Shown here piece by piece: positions 9,264 through 16,603 of a stretch of 64,000 nucleotides of DNA. The stretch is from Actinomadura sp. J1-007 (GTDB lineage: Bacteria; Actinomycetota; Actinomycetes; Streptosporangiales; Streptosporangiaceae): contig NZ_WING01000001.1 of the NCBI RefSeq assembly GCF_009793335.1, forward strand, positions 7,130,001 to 7,194,000, in the 5' to 3' direction. Numbering within the stretch: position 1 is the first letter of the stretch; the number at the start of each line of letters is the position of its first letter. A program made the position numbers and the translations under genes. The notes below the pieces were generated by a model that worked only from the letters and a program-made list of their open reading frames with translations, did no database searches and was not told where the DNA came from.

Positions 9264-9496
9264 TCACCGACCGGTCACGCCGGATCGACCGGGCACATCA
9301 CCCGCCCCGCAGCCTGAACCACCGGCGCTGAAACACCACCACGAACCCGCCCCGGGGCCGAGGCACACTCCTGGCGCCCGTCCCTTCGGCCCAGCGGTCA
9401 CAGAAGACCGACCTCCGTAACGAACAAGAGCCCGGGGGCCTGCCAGTTCCGGGGCCGTTTCGTCACTGTGAGGCTGGGACTTTCGTCCGTGCCCCC

Positions 9497-9730
9497 GGGA
9501 CCGGGTGGACCGCCGCCCTGCTGACCGAGTTCGGCGCCGGCATCCTCAGCGTCGAGGTCGATCCGGCCGTCGCCGACCAGGCCGCGGCCAACCTCAAGGC
9601 CGCGGGACATGCGCCGCGCCTGGTCGTGGGTGACGGCGCCGCAGGCTGGCCGCCCGGCGCGCCGTACGACCGCGTGCACGCCACGGCCGCCGTCGCGCGG
9701 GTGCCCTATCCGTGGGTGGAGCAGACCCGG
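9497..9730 (+). pseudogene. PCMT-type methyltransferase 2, central part (split gene)
   Basis: In-frame continuation of the methyltransferase interrupted at 7569: GTGWTAALLTEFGAGILSVE, VDPAVADQAAANLKAAGHAP, then GDGAAGWPPGAPYDRVHATA and VPYPWVEQTR. The frame ends at the 3' end of the response regulator gene that comes from the other strand (stop at 9731), so the methyltransferase C-terminal region was lost in a second rearrangement. Confidence 0.65.
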
Positions 9731-10402
9731 TTAAGGGGCGGGAGTGACGAGGCCGGATTCGTAGGCGGTGATGACTAGTTGGGCGCGGTCGCGGGCGCCG
9801 AGTTTGGAGAGCAGGCGGCCGATGTAGGTTTTCACGGTGGCCAGGCTCAGGTGCAGGTGGTCGGCGATCTCGGTGTTGGACAGGCCGCGGGCGACCATGG
9901 TGAGGACCTGGCGTTCCCGGTCGGTGATGCCGTCCAGGGCGCGCGGGAGTGGACGTTCGGTCTGAGGTCGGCGGGCGAATTCGGCGATGAGGCGGCGGGT
10001 CACGGTGGGGGCCAGGAGGGCTTCGCCGGCGGCGACGACGCGGATGGCGTTGAGGAGGTCGGCCGGTGGGGTGTCCTTGAGCAGGAAGCCGGCGGCGCCG
10101 GCGCGCAGGGCCGCGAAGACGTGGGCGTCCAGGTCGAACATGGTGAGCATGAGCACTCGGACGTGCGGGGTGCCGGTGTCCTGGTGGATCTGGCGGGTGG
10201 CTTCGATGCCGTCCAGGTGGGGCATGCGCACGTCCATCAGGACGACGTCGGGCCGCAGGGTGCGGGCGAGTTCGACGGCTTCGGCGCCGTCGGCGGCCTC
10301 GCCGACGGCGGTGAGGTCGGGGGTGGTGTCGATGAGGGCGCGGAAGCTGCCGCGCAGCAGCGCTTGGTCGTCGGCGACCAGGACGTGGATCAGTTCGGTC
10401 AC
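9731..10402 (-). CDS. NarL/FixJ-family response regulator
   Basis: A 223-residue two-component response regulator. The receiver domain has the acidic pair VADDQ, the phosphoacceptor in VVLMDVRMPHLDG and the conserved Lys in FLLKDTPP. The C-terminal LuxR-type helix-turn-helix reads LTMVARGLSNTEIADHLHLS. The start is a GTG (10402) overlapping the histidine kinase stop as GTGA, so kinase and regulator are coupled. The pair faces the DUF998 membrane protein gene, its likely target. Its 3' end truncates a methyltransferase fragment. Confidence 0.92.
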   Translation of the reverse strand: MTELIHVLVADDQALLRGSFRALIDTTPDLTAVGEAADGAEAVELARTLRPDVVLMDVRMPHLDGIEATRQIHQDTGTPHVRVLMLTMFDLDAHVFAALRAGAAGFLLKDTPPADLLNAIRVVAAGEALLAPTVTRRLIAEFARRPQTERPLPRALDGITDRERQVLTMVARGLSNTEIADHLHLSLATVKTYIGRLLSKLGARDRAQLVITAYESGLVTPAP

Positions 10403-11537
10403 CTTACGCCGCCGTGGGGGCGCGGAAGGGTGGCGGTGACCGCGAAGCCGCCCTCGGGACGGGGCCCGGCGGTGAAGGTCCCGCCGTACATCGCGACGCG
10501 TTCGCGCATGCCGACCAGTCCGTGTCCGCCGGAGCCCGGTCGAGGTGGCGGGCGGCTCGCGCCGTCGTCGGTGACCTGGATGCTCACCTGGTGGGTCGTG
10601 ATGTCCACCGTGGCCCGGCAGCGGGTGGGCGCGGCGTGCTTGACCACGTTGGTGAGGGCCTCCTGGACGATCCGGTAGACGGTGAGTTGAAGCGCTTCGG
10701 GAAGATCGTATTCGCCGGAGACGGTGAGTTCGACCTCGACTCCGGCGGCCCGGACGTGCTCGGCCAGGTCCTGGAATCCGCCGATGCCGGGCTGGGTGAG
10801 GTCGGTGTCCGGTGCGGAGTCCTGGCGGAGCATGTCCAGCAGACGCCGCATCTCGGCCAGGGCGTCGCGGCTGGCCGTCTCGATCACCCGCAGCGCCTGG
10901 CGGGCCTCTTCGGGGCGCGCCTCGGCGATGTGGTTGGCGACGCCCGCCTTGACGGCGATCAACCCCATGCCGTGCGTGACCACGTCGTGCAGCTCGCGGG
11001 CGATCCGCAGCCGCTCGTCGGCCAGGATCCGGCGCGCCCGCTGCTCGGCCAGGCGGGCCGCGTGCCACCTGCGGCGCCGCAGCAGGTGGCCGGTCAGCCA
11101 CCCGGCGGCGGGCAGCAGCCAGGCCGCGGCCGTCCACCCGGCGGCCGCCGGCAGGCCGTACCGGGGATGGACGAGCTGGGCGACCGCCGCGGCGGCTCGA
11201 TGGACGCGACGGTGCACAGCACGAGCGCGGTCGCCGCGAACGGATCCCACAGCACGCCGGCCACGGCCGCGACGCACGACAGGGCCGCCGCCGCGGTCAG
11301 CGCACGCCGGGGCCGGCGCCGCCGCACCGCGATGATCGCGCCCAGCGCAACCGCCACCAGGCAGGACGCCAGGAAGGGCAGGGTGAAGTCCGGCCGGTCC
11401 TTGAGCATGTTCCCGGCGACCACCACGTCCACCGCGACCATGACGGCCGCCAGCGGCACGTCCAGGGCGCGCAGCCGGCCCCGGCGCAGCCGCTGCGCCT
11501 GGCGGGCCGAGAAATCGGCTTCATCCACCAAACGCAC
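10399..11537 (-). pseudogene. NarL-type sensor histidine kinase (HisKA_3), frameshifted
   Basis: Sensor kinase partner of the NarL-type regulator. The N-terminal half has four membrane helices (LDVPLAAVMVAVDVVVAG, LPFLASCLVAVALGAIIAV, and two more). After a frame change near 11190 the protein continues with the HisKA_3 dimerisation helix, His in RIARELHDVVTHGMGL, and the HATPase domain (VQEALTNVVKHA, HGLVGMRERVAMYGG). Adding one base in the GC-rich stretch at about 11190 gives 379 residues, normal length. The start is set at a GTG (11537). Whether it is truly broken is unclear. Confidence 0.75.
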
Positions 11538-11696
11538 GTTATCGGCGCAGGTCACCTGCCGCATCAGACCAGGATGGATCATCCCCGGGGAGGACCGTGC
11601 CGCCCTGCCGGCCGATGGTGTCCGCGCCGGGCTGAACCAGGATTGTCGGTCGCGGGCCGATCCGCCGAGGTGTGCCGCGCGGGCAGCCTGTGGGGC

Positions 11697-12425
11697 ATGT
11701 CTTCAACGCAACCCTCGACACACCTCGCGCTCGCGTTCCCGGGACGGTGGCTCGCCGGGACCTCGCTGGTGCTCGGGCCCGTCCTGCTGCTGGCCGGGGT
11801 GCTCCTGCGGGCGAGGTTCCACTTCTTCTTCCCCGACCAGCTGGCCGCCTACGACCGGCACCCGACGCTGATGACGGCGTCCTACAGTTGCTTCGCCGCC
11901 GGAACCGTGGCGTTGTGCCCGGCCGTCAGCGCCCTGGCCACCCGCATCGCCGCCACCCGCCCGACGTTGGCGGCCTTCGGCGGCGGCCTCGCCCTGCTGG
12001 GCCTCTTCGCCCGCACCTTCCACGCCGGAGCGGACCATCTGGCCTTCCAACTCGTCGACACGCAGGGACGACGGTCGGCCACTACCGCCGTCGCCGGCTC
12101 CTACCAGGCGTTCCACATCTTCCAGTACGCCTCATTCGCGATCATGCTCGGCTGGCTCGTGCTGGCAGTCGGGGCCTGGCGCTCCGGCGTGCTCGGCCCC
12201 ATGCGCTGCCTCGCACTGGCGCTCATGGCGCTCCTGCCCCTCGGAATCCTGAAGGGCACCACGCCCTTGTCGATCGTCGGCACGGCGGGACTGTGCGTCG
12301 CGCTCGTCCCGCTCGGCCTTGCGACCCTCCGCGACGGCCCCCGCCCCGCCCGCAGGTCGTTGGCCTGGTTCGGCATCGCCGCCCTGGCGGTGACGACCCT
12401 GGGATTCGTCTCTTCGCTGGGATGA
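11697..12425 (+). CDS. DUF998-family integral membrane protein
   Basis: A 242-residue membrane protein with about six hydrophobic helices: LAGTSLVLGPVLLLAGVLL, ASYSCFAAGTVALCPAVSAL, LAAFGGGLALLGLFAR and three later ones. The conserved N-terminal helix and the central H-A-G-A-D-H segment fit the DUF998 group, whose role is unknown. ATG at 11697 was chosen because upstream sequence is not hydrophobic and overlaps the histidine kinase promoter. Divergent from the NarL-type two-component system. Confidence 0.75.
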   Translation: MSSTQPSTHLALAFPGRWLAGTSLVLGPVLLLAGVLLRARFHFFFPDQLAAYDRHPTLMTASYSCFAAGTVALCPAVSALATRIAATRPTLAAFGGGLALLGLFARTFHAGADHLAFQLVDTQGRRSATTAVAGSYQAFHIFQYASFAIMLGWLVLAVGAWRSGVLGPMRCLALALMALLPLGILKGTTPLSIVGTAGLCVALVPLGLATLRDGPRPARRSLAWFGIAALAVTTLGFVSSLG

Positions 12426-12465
12426 TTCGCCTTGGGAGCGGGATCGGTCTCGGGACTGTGCTCGA

Positions 12466-12905
12466 TCAAGGCGCTCCGGCCCTTAGGGCTCGGGTCAGGC
12501 GGCGGGTCATCAGTGTGGTCGCTGCCCAGGTCGGGTGGGCTTCGGAGTGCTGGGGCAGGCGTGCGTAGTCGCGGACGTTGCGGCGGGCGCGCACCAGCCA
12601 GGACAGGGTGCGCTCGACCACCCAGCGGCGCGGGACGACCACGAACCCCGGAATGCCGGCGGGACGGGACGCGATCGCCAGCGACAGGTTGAGGAACGAG
12701 CCCGTCCAGGTGACCAGGGCTCCGTCGTAGCCGCGGCCGGCCTTGCCGACGGTCTCGGCGGCGCGGACGGTCTGGCTGTCCAGCACGCGACGGGATTGGG
12801 CGCGTAACCGTGGCGGGCGCGGGCACAGGCGCGCAGCTGGTCGCGGATGCGGGCGACGACCCCGGCGCGCGCCCAGCGGGCGAAGACCTGCCCTGATGTG
12901 GCGAG
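12466..12905 (-). pseudogene. IS5-family transposase remnant, internally deleted
   Basis: Degenerate IS5-type transposase. One piece reads VLDSQTVRAAETVGKAGRGYDGA (first catalytic Asp region). It is joined directly to the C-terminal piece LVTWTGSFLNLSLAIASRP, FVVVPRRWVVERTLSWLVRA and RNVRDYARLPQHSEAH (the catalytic Glu lies in RWVVERT). The roughly 70 residues between DGA and LVTW, including the second Asp, are missing. The upstream part (to about 12905) is in another frame. Inactive. Confidence 0.8.
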
Positions 12906-12910
12906 TGCGG

Positions 12911-13849
12911 TCAGCGGGGGCGGCGGGCGGGGTCTTGTTTGGCGAGGGCGGCGCCGACGGCTTCGGCTGTGACGTTGGTGTAGATCGCCAGGGAACGAAT
13001 GTTGGCGTGGCCGCTGAGGCCCATCAGCATCGGGGCGGACCAGCCGTCCTCGGCCAGGTGGGTGAGGCGAGCATGGCGGAGCTGGTGAAGAGTGAAGCCG
13101 CGTTTGCGCCGGTCGTGCTTCTTAGTGCTCTGCTTGAACAGGTACTCGGCGCGTTCGTACGACAGCCGGCCGCGGCCGGTGCGGGGGCACAGATCAGCGT
13201 CGGCAGGCATTCGTGCGGGCGCGGGGCGCCGGTCGGCCAGGAACAGCGGGCCGCTGGTGCGGCCGTTGATCAGGCGCGGGAGCAGGCGGGCGGTGCTCGA
13301 CTGCCAGTGGATCCAGCGGGTGGTGCCGCCTTTGCCGAGGATGCGGCCACGTTTGTTGTCCAGGTCCAAGTGCTCGATGTTGAGTGCCAGGACCTCATCA
13401 GCGCGGGCGGCTGATTCGTAGGCCAGCCGCCAGAGTGTCTTTTCGCGCAGCGGCACGTCGCGGCGGTCCAGCAGCGCGGTGATGATGTGCCGATCGATGG
13501 CGCGCGTACGGTCCCGGGGCTCGGGGCGTCGTTCGATGAGTGCGGCCAGGTCGGTGGTGATCCAGCCGCGGCCGGGCGCGGCCGCCCAGGCGCAGAAGGA
13601 ACGCAGGGCCGAGCGGTGCCGGTTCCAGGTGCGCGCGGCAGCGTCGCCCCACGCATGGTCGAACAGTGTGGCGGTCTGTTCTGCGGTCACCTGGGCCAGG
13701 GGAGCGGGGTCTCCGAACTCGCGGCGTAGCCGCCGCATCGTCTGGCCGTAGGAGCGCAGCGTGTCGGTGTCCAGGTCGCGGCGGGCCAAGAACGCGTCGG
13801 CCGCCTCGGCCAGGGTGACACCGGCGACAGGAACGGCACGAGCGCTCAT
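12911..13849 (-). CDS. Tyrosine recombinase/integrase (XerC/phage-integrase family)
   Basis: A 312-residue tyrosine recombinase. The N-terminal SAM-like DNA-binding domain (residues 10-95) is followed by the catalytic domain. All catalytic residues can be seen: R149 (ESAARADE), K173 (LGKGGTT), H255 and R258 (HQLRH), H281 (SGHANIR) and the nucleophile Y290 (LAIYTN). Its ATG overlaps the stop of the upstream 110-residue gene by one base (TGATG). That gene overlaps the pentapeptide gene in the same way, so all three form one operon. Likely function: site-specific integration or resolution of a mobile cassette. No att sites could be identified. Confidence 0.9.
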   Translation of the reverse strand: MSARAVPVAGVTLAEAADAFLARRDLDTDTLRSYGQTMRRLRREFGDPAPLAQVTAEQTATLFDHAWGDAAARTWNRHRSALRSFCAWAAAPGRGWITTDLAALIERRPEPRDRTRAIDRHIITALLDRRDVPLREKTLWRLAYESAARADEVLALNIEHLDLDNKRGRILGKGGTTRWIHWQSSTARLLPRLINGRTSGPLFLADRRPAPARMPADADLCPRTGRGRLSYERAEYLFKQSTKKHDRRKRGFTLHQLRHARLTHLAEDGWSAPMLMGLSGHANIRSLAIYTNVTAEAVGAALAKQDPARRPR

Positions 13850-14181
13850 CAGATCCGGAAACCTCGCGACCGAAGGCGGGTGCGCAACTCAGCGTCGTTG
13901 CGGGGTACCGTCCTGGGGCTGTGGCCCAGATGGCCGGCCGGGCAGCGGGGACGATTCTGGTCGGCCCTGGAGTTGATCCTCACACCTGCCACCTGTTCGT
14001 GGCGATCAGACCCGCCGGGCCCGCAGGGCCGGTGAGCGCCCGGCCATTTCCTGCTTTGGCCACGGCAGCAGCACTCCGGGCACCGGACGTACCAGGGTGC
14101 CCGTCGATGGTCATGATTGCCTGCCGTCTTCCAATGCCCAGCAGGGCTGTCCAGATCGTCGTGGTCGAGACGGCCCGGCAT
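13849..14181 (-). CDS. Small Cys/His-rich protein between pentapeptide protein and integrase
   Basis: A 110-residue protein that I do not recognise. Support comes from its context: its ATG overlaps the pentapeptide stop and its stop overlaps the integrase start, each as TGATG, so it is translationally coupled on both sides. A cluster of Cys and His (WYVRCPECCCRG, then AHRPCG, SDRHEQ and RPRCPAGHLGH) suggests a zinc-binding fold, perhaps DNA-binding. The protein is basic. A chance open frame in GC-rich DNA cannot be excluded, but two exact couplings make that less likely. Confidence 0.5.
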   Translation of the reverse strand: MPGRLDHDDLDSPAGHWKTAGNHDHRRAPWYVRCPECCCRGQSRKWPGAHRPCGPGGSDRHEQVAGVRINSRADQNRPRCPAGHLGHSPRTVPRNDAELRTRLRSRGFRI

Positions 14182-15281
14182 CACCACCGGGTCCTCTTGT
14201 CGGTGACCGCCATCCGGCGGATCTGGTCTACGCCCACGGAATAGCGCGCACCGCGCAGGTCCGCACCGCGCAGGTCCGTACCGTCCAGGTTCGCGCCGCG
14301 CAGGTCCGCTTCGCGCAGGTCCGCGTCGATCGGGCCCGCGTCGCGCAGGTTCGCGCCGCGCAGGTCCGTACCGCGCAGGATCGCGCCGACCAGGTTCGCG
14401 CGCTCCAGGTCCGCGCGCTCCAGGTCCGCGCGGCCCAGGTCCGCGCCGAACAGGTTCGCGCCCTCCAGGTCCACGCTGTACAGGTTCGCGTCGCGCAGGT
14501 TCGCGTGGCCCAGGTCCGCGTTGTGCAGGTTCCCGCCGCGCAGGTTCGCGCCCCTGAGGGTGGCTTGGTTGAAGTGGGCGTCGTCGAGGAGGATGTTGGG
14601 GGTGCGGATGCGGTGCAGGTCGAGGTGCGGGACCGGGTGGGGGTTGTCGGCCAGGGTGGTGAGTGCGGCGGCGATGTCGACAGAGGGCTCCAAGGGGAGG
14701 TCTTTGTCCTTGATGGTGGGGGCGGGGTCTTGGCCGCGGATGAAGCCGGCCAGTACGGCGATGATGGCGGCGCGGTCGCGTGGGGAGTCGGCCAGGAGCC
14801 GTTTGAGAGCGTGGACGGCGCCCAGGCGGATGGTGGTGTCGTCGTCGGCGAGGGCTTCGAGGGTCTTGGCGTAGCGGTCGGTGAGCTGGCTTTCCCTGGC
14901 GATCCGTACGTTGTCCTGGGAGGTGCGCAGATCTTCTCGGGCGGTGCGCAGGGCCAGACCGGTGAAGACCAGGGTGCCCGCGGTGAACAGCACCCCGAAC
15001 AAGATCCCCAGCGAGTTGAGCCACTGATGCCGTTCGGCCCGCTGCTGGTTGCGCAGCTCCATCCGCACCTCGGCGGGGAGCCGATCCAGTTCGGCCCGGG
15101 ACGGCAGTATGATCTTCGGTCTCGCGCGCCGGGGCGGGAAGCGGCGGCGGCGCGGCCGGTCAGCAGGGGGCGGAGCGGTCTGTGGTTGCGGTTCGGCGGG
15201 TTCCTCGGGCGCCGGTTCCTCCGGGGCGGGCTGGGGCGGGGTGCGGTCCCGGCCTGTGTCGTGATTGTCGGCTTCGCTCAT
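14181..15281 (-). CDS. Membrane-anchored pentapeptide-repeat protein
   Basis: A 366-residue protein. It has a proline- and acid-rich N-terminus (residues 5-45), a basic stretch, one transmembrane helix (SLGILFGVLFTAGTLVFTGL, about 90-110), a helical linker with LTDRYAKTLEALADDD, and at the C-terminus about 18 pentapeptide units of the A(D/N)LxX type (for example ANLRDANLYS, ADLERADLER). Such repeats fold into a right-handed beta-helix. Similar TM-linker-pentapeptide proteins are common in streptomycetes with unknown role. The repeats make the DNA itself periodic (15 bp) between about 14250 and 14560. First gene of the integrase operon. Confidence 0.9.
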   Translation of the reverse strand: MSEADNHDTGRDRTPPQPAPEEPAPEEPAEPQPQTAPPPADRPRRRRFPPRRARPKIILPSRAELDRLPAEVRMELRNQQRAERHQWLNSLGILFGVLFTAGTLVFTGLALRTAREDLRTSQDNVRIARESQLTDRYAKTLEALADDDTTIRLGAVHALKRLLADSPRDRAAIIAVLAGFIRGQDPAPTIKDKDLPLEPSVDIAAALTTLADNPHPVPHLDLHRIRTPNILLDDAHFNQATLRGANLRGGNLHNADLGHANLRDANLYSVDLEGANLFGADLGRADLERADLERANLVGAILRGTDLRGANLRDAGPIDADLREADLRGANLDGTDLRGADLRGARYSVGVDQIRRMAVTDKRTRW

Positions 15282-15375
15282 GTCCTGGTCACCGGTTCAC
15301 CTTGAGGGCAGATGGGAACGGTCACGGACCGGGGCGATCACCGCAGGGTGCAGGACGGCGGCCGCAGCCGGGGAT

Positions 15376-15481
15376 GTGACAGGGAATGTGCCGCCCTCGA
15401 CCCTACGGGCCGCTGTCGGGGTGCAGGTGAGAGTGCTCGGCCGGATGTGGCCGTGACAGGGAATGGGCAGTTCCCTGTCAC
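15376..15481. repeat. Three copies of GTGACAGGGAA, two forming a perfect palindrome
   Basis: GTGACAGGGAATG occurs at 15376-15388 and again at 15453-15465. The second copy is followed by its exact inverse, TTCCCTGTCAC (15471-15481), giving an 11+11 bp palindrome with a 7-base centre. It lies about 95-200 bases upstream of the pentapeptide/integrase operon. It could be an operator, a recombinase site or a terminator stem; no T-run follows. Confidence 0.5.
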
Positions 15482-15499
15482 ATCACGCTCGCGGCCGGG

Positions 15500-15811
15500 T
15501 CAGGCCCAGAGCAGGCCGGTGTCCTGCGGGCGCAGCGGGCGCCGGCCGCCGACCGGGTCGATTTTGGCGAGTTCCTCTTCGACGTCGACGGTAATAACGC
15601 CGAAGAAGTTGATGTTCTCGCAGTGCCGGTAGGCGGTGTCCTCACCCTCGCGGTCGGTCTGGGCCAGGTACTCGGCATACCGGGCCGGAACGAACCCGGT
15701 CGGGCGTGCGCGGGCACCTTGCGGCCGCCGGTGCGGTTCAGCTCGTTGAGGATCGTCACCGCCTGCGCGGATCGAGCCTGGGCAGGGCAGCGGCGGGGAG
15801 ATCGTGCCCAC
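15500..15811 (-). pseudogene. Tn3-family transposase remnant (tentative)
   Basis: Short frames with transposase-like content: ILNELNRTGGRKVPA in one frame, TGFVPARYAEYLAQTDREGE and DTAYRHCENINFFGVI in the next, ending DPVGGRRPLRPQD. The N-terminal block resembles the 'RKVPV..P..FVP.R...YL...YRHYWE' segment of Tn3 transposases and the tail resembles a Tn3 C-terminus, so the centre appears deleted. Recognition is from memory of the pattern and is tentative. Confidence 0.4.
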
Positions 15812-15939
15812 GCCCGGCCGTCAGGCCTGAGCGGCGCTGGCCCCCGGTCCGGCTGGGCCTCGGGGTCGTCTCGCGGGAGACACCGATCCGGCCCAGGCAA
15901 TGGTCAGGACCTCGCGACGGGCGGCTTCACGGGGCGGAA

Positions 15940-16230
15940 TCACTCCGTGGGGATGAGGGGCGTCGCCCCGGTAGTCGGTGAGGATGACTCCGCCGGGGAG
16001 TGGCCGTCCCATTCGTCTGGCCAGCCGGCGTACAGCGCGACCATCTTGTCGCGCAGCGGGAGGGGGTTCGGATCGACACCTGCCGCTTCCACGGCGATCT
16101 CCCCTCGGGCGACCTGCTGCGCACCATCGGCGATGGCCTCGGTCCAGGCGGCGCTGACGTCGATCACCCCAAAGTGCTGATGGCCGCGTGCGATGGCCCG
16201 GCCGACCCGCGCTCGCATTCCAGGTCTAGG
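15940..16230 (-). other. Orphan coding fragment, unrecognised
   Basis: The minus-strand frame ending at 15940 looks protein-like over about 85 residues (HQHFGVIDVSAAWTEAIADG, QQVARGEIAVEAAGVDPNPL, LRDKMVALYAGWPDEWDG) before dissolving into GC-biased noise upstream. I do not recognise it. It is probably the 3' end of a gene cut by the rearrangements in this region. Confidence 0.3.
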
Positions 16231-16377
16231 GCGGTGATGGCACGCGCCCGGCTGATCCTGGTGCTGGGTTGGGCGACGATGGTGCGCCGCGGCGAGGTGG
16301 CTGCGCTCGATCTGCCCGACGTGGGGGAGGTCCCCCAGGGGTTGGAGGTGATAGTGCGGCGCTCGAAGGTCGACTAG
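16229..16377 (+). pseudogene. Tyrosine recombinase fragment
   Basis: About 50 residues of a phage-type integrase catalytic domain: RAVMARARLILVLGWATMVR, RGEVAALDLPDV, EGLEVIVRRSKVD with the catalytic Arg in the R-G-E position and the beta-strand Lys in RRSK. The frame ends just after RRSKVD and the rest of the domain, including His and Tyr, is absent. A second recombinase relic close to the intact integrase at 12911. Confidence 0.6.
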
Positions 16378-16603
16378 GGCGCGGCCGGTCACCTGGCCGC
16401 GACCCCCCGCGGCGCCACGCCTGCCAGACCCGGTGCCGCTGACGGGCCAGGGTGAGGGCTTGCCGGCGGCGGTCTTGGGTGGGTTGGCTACGACAACGTC
16501 AAGAGGCGGCATCCGCTAGGCCGCCCGGGCGTGGCGGATGAGCTCCGGGGTGGATACCGGCGGATGCGCCTGGGCACACGCCGTTGCCCCGGTTCCGTGC
16601 TGG

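Larger units (their letters stand above)
7570..9496. mobile_element. 1.9 kb segment inserted in a methyltransferase gene, with imperfect terminal inverted repeats
   Basis: The left end (7570-7587) and the reverse complement of the right end (9478-9495) agree at 14 of 18 positions, including the block GACGAAA. The segment interrupts a methyltransferase gene in motif I; flanks share GGGA (7566-7569 and 9497-9500), compatible with a short target duplication. It carries an AraC-type regulator and a TIGR03086 gene but no transposase. A short minus-strand stretch (about 7575-7660) reads MISLAWNSAVRGFTSPLIKE and belongs to an unrecognised truncated gene. It could be a non-autonomous transposed segment or the coincidental result of deletions. 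Confidence 0.45.

Noticed and set aside
14250..14560. Regular 15-bp periodic sequence resembling a CRISPR array
   Set aside because: There are no unique spacers of constant length; the period is that of pentapeptide codons.
14097..15305. Long plus-strand open frame opposite the pentapeptide gene, rich in QVR repeats
   Set aside because: It is the antisense of the pentapeptide repeats; the minus-strand protein has a TM helix, true A(D/N)LxX repeats and operon coupling.
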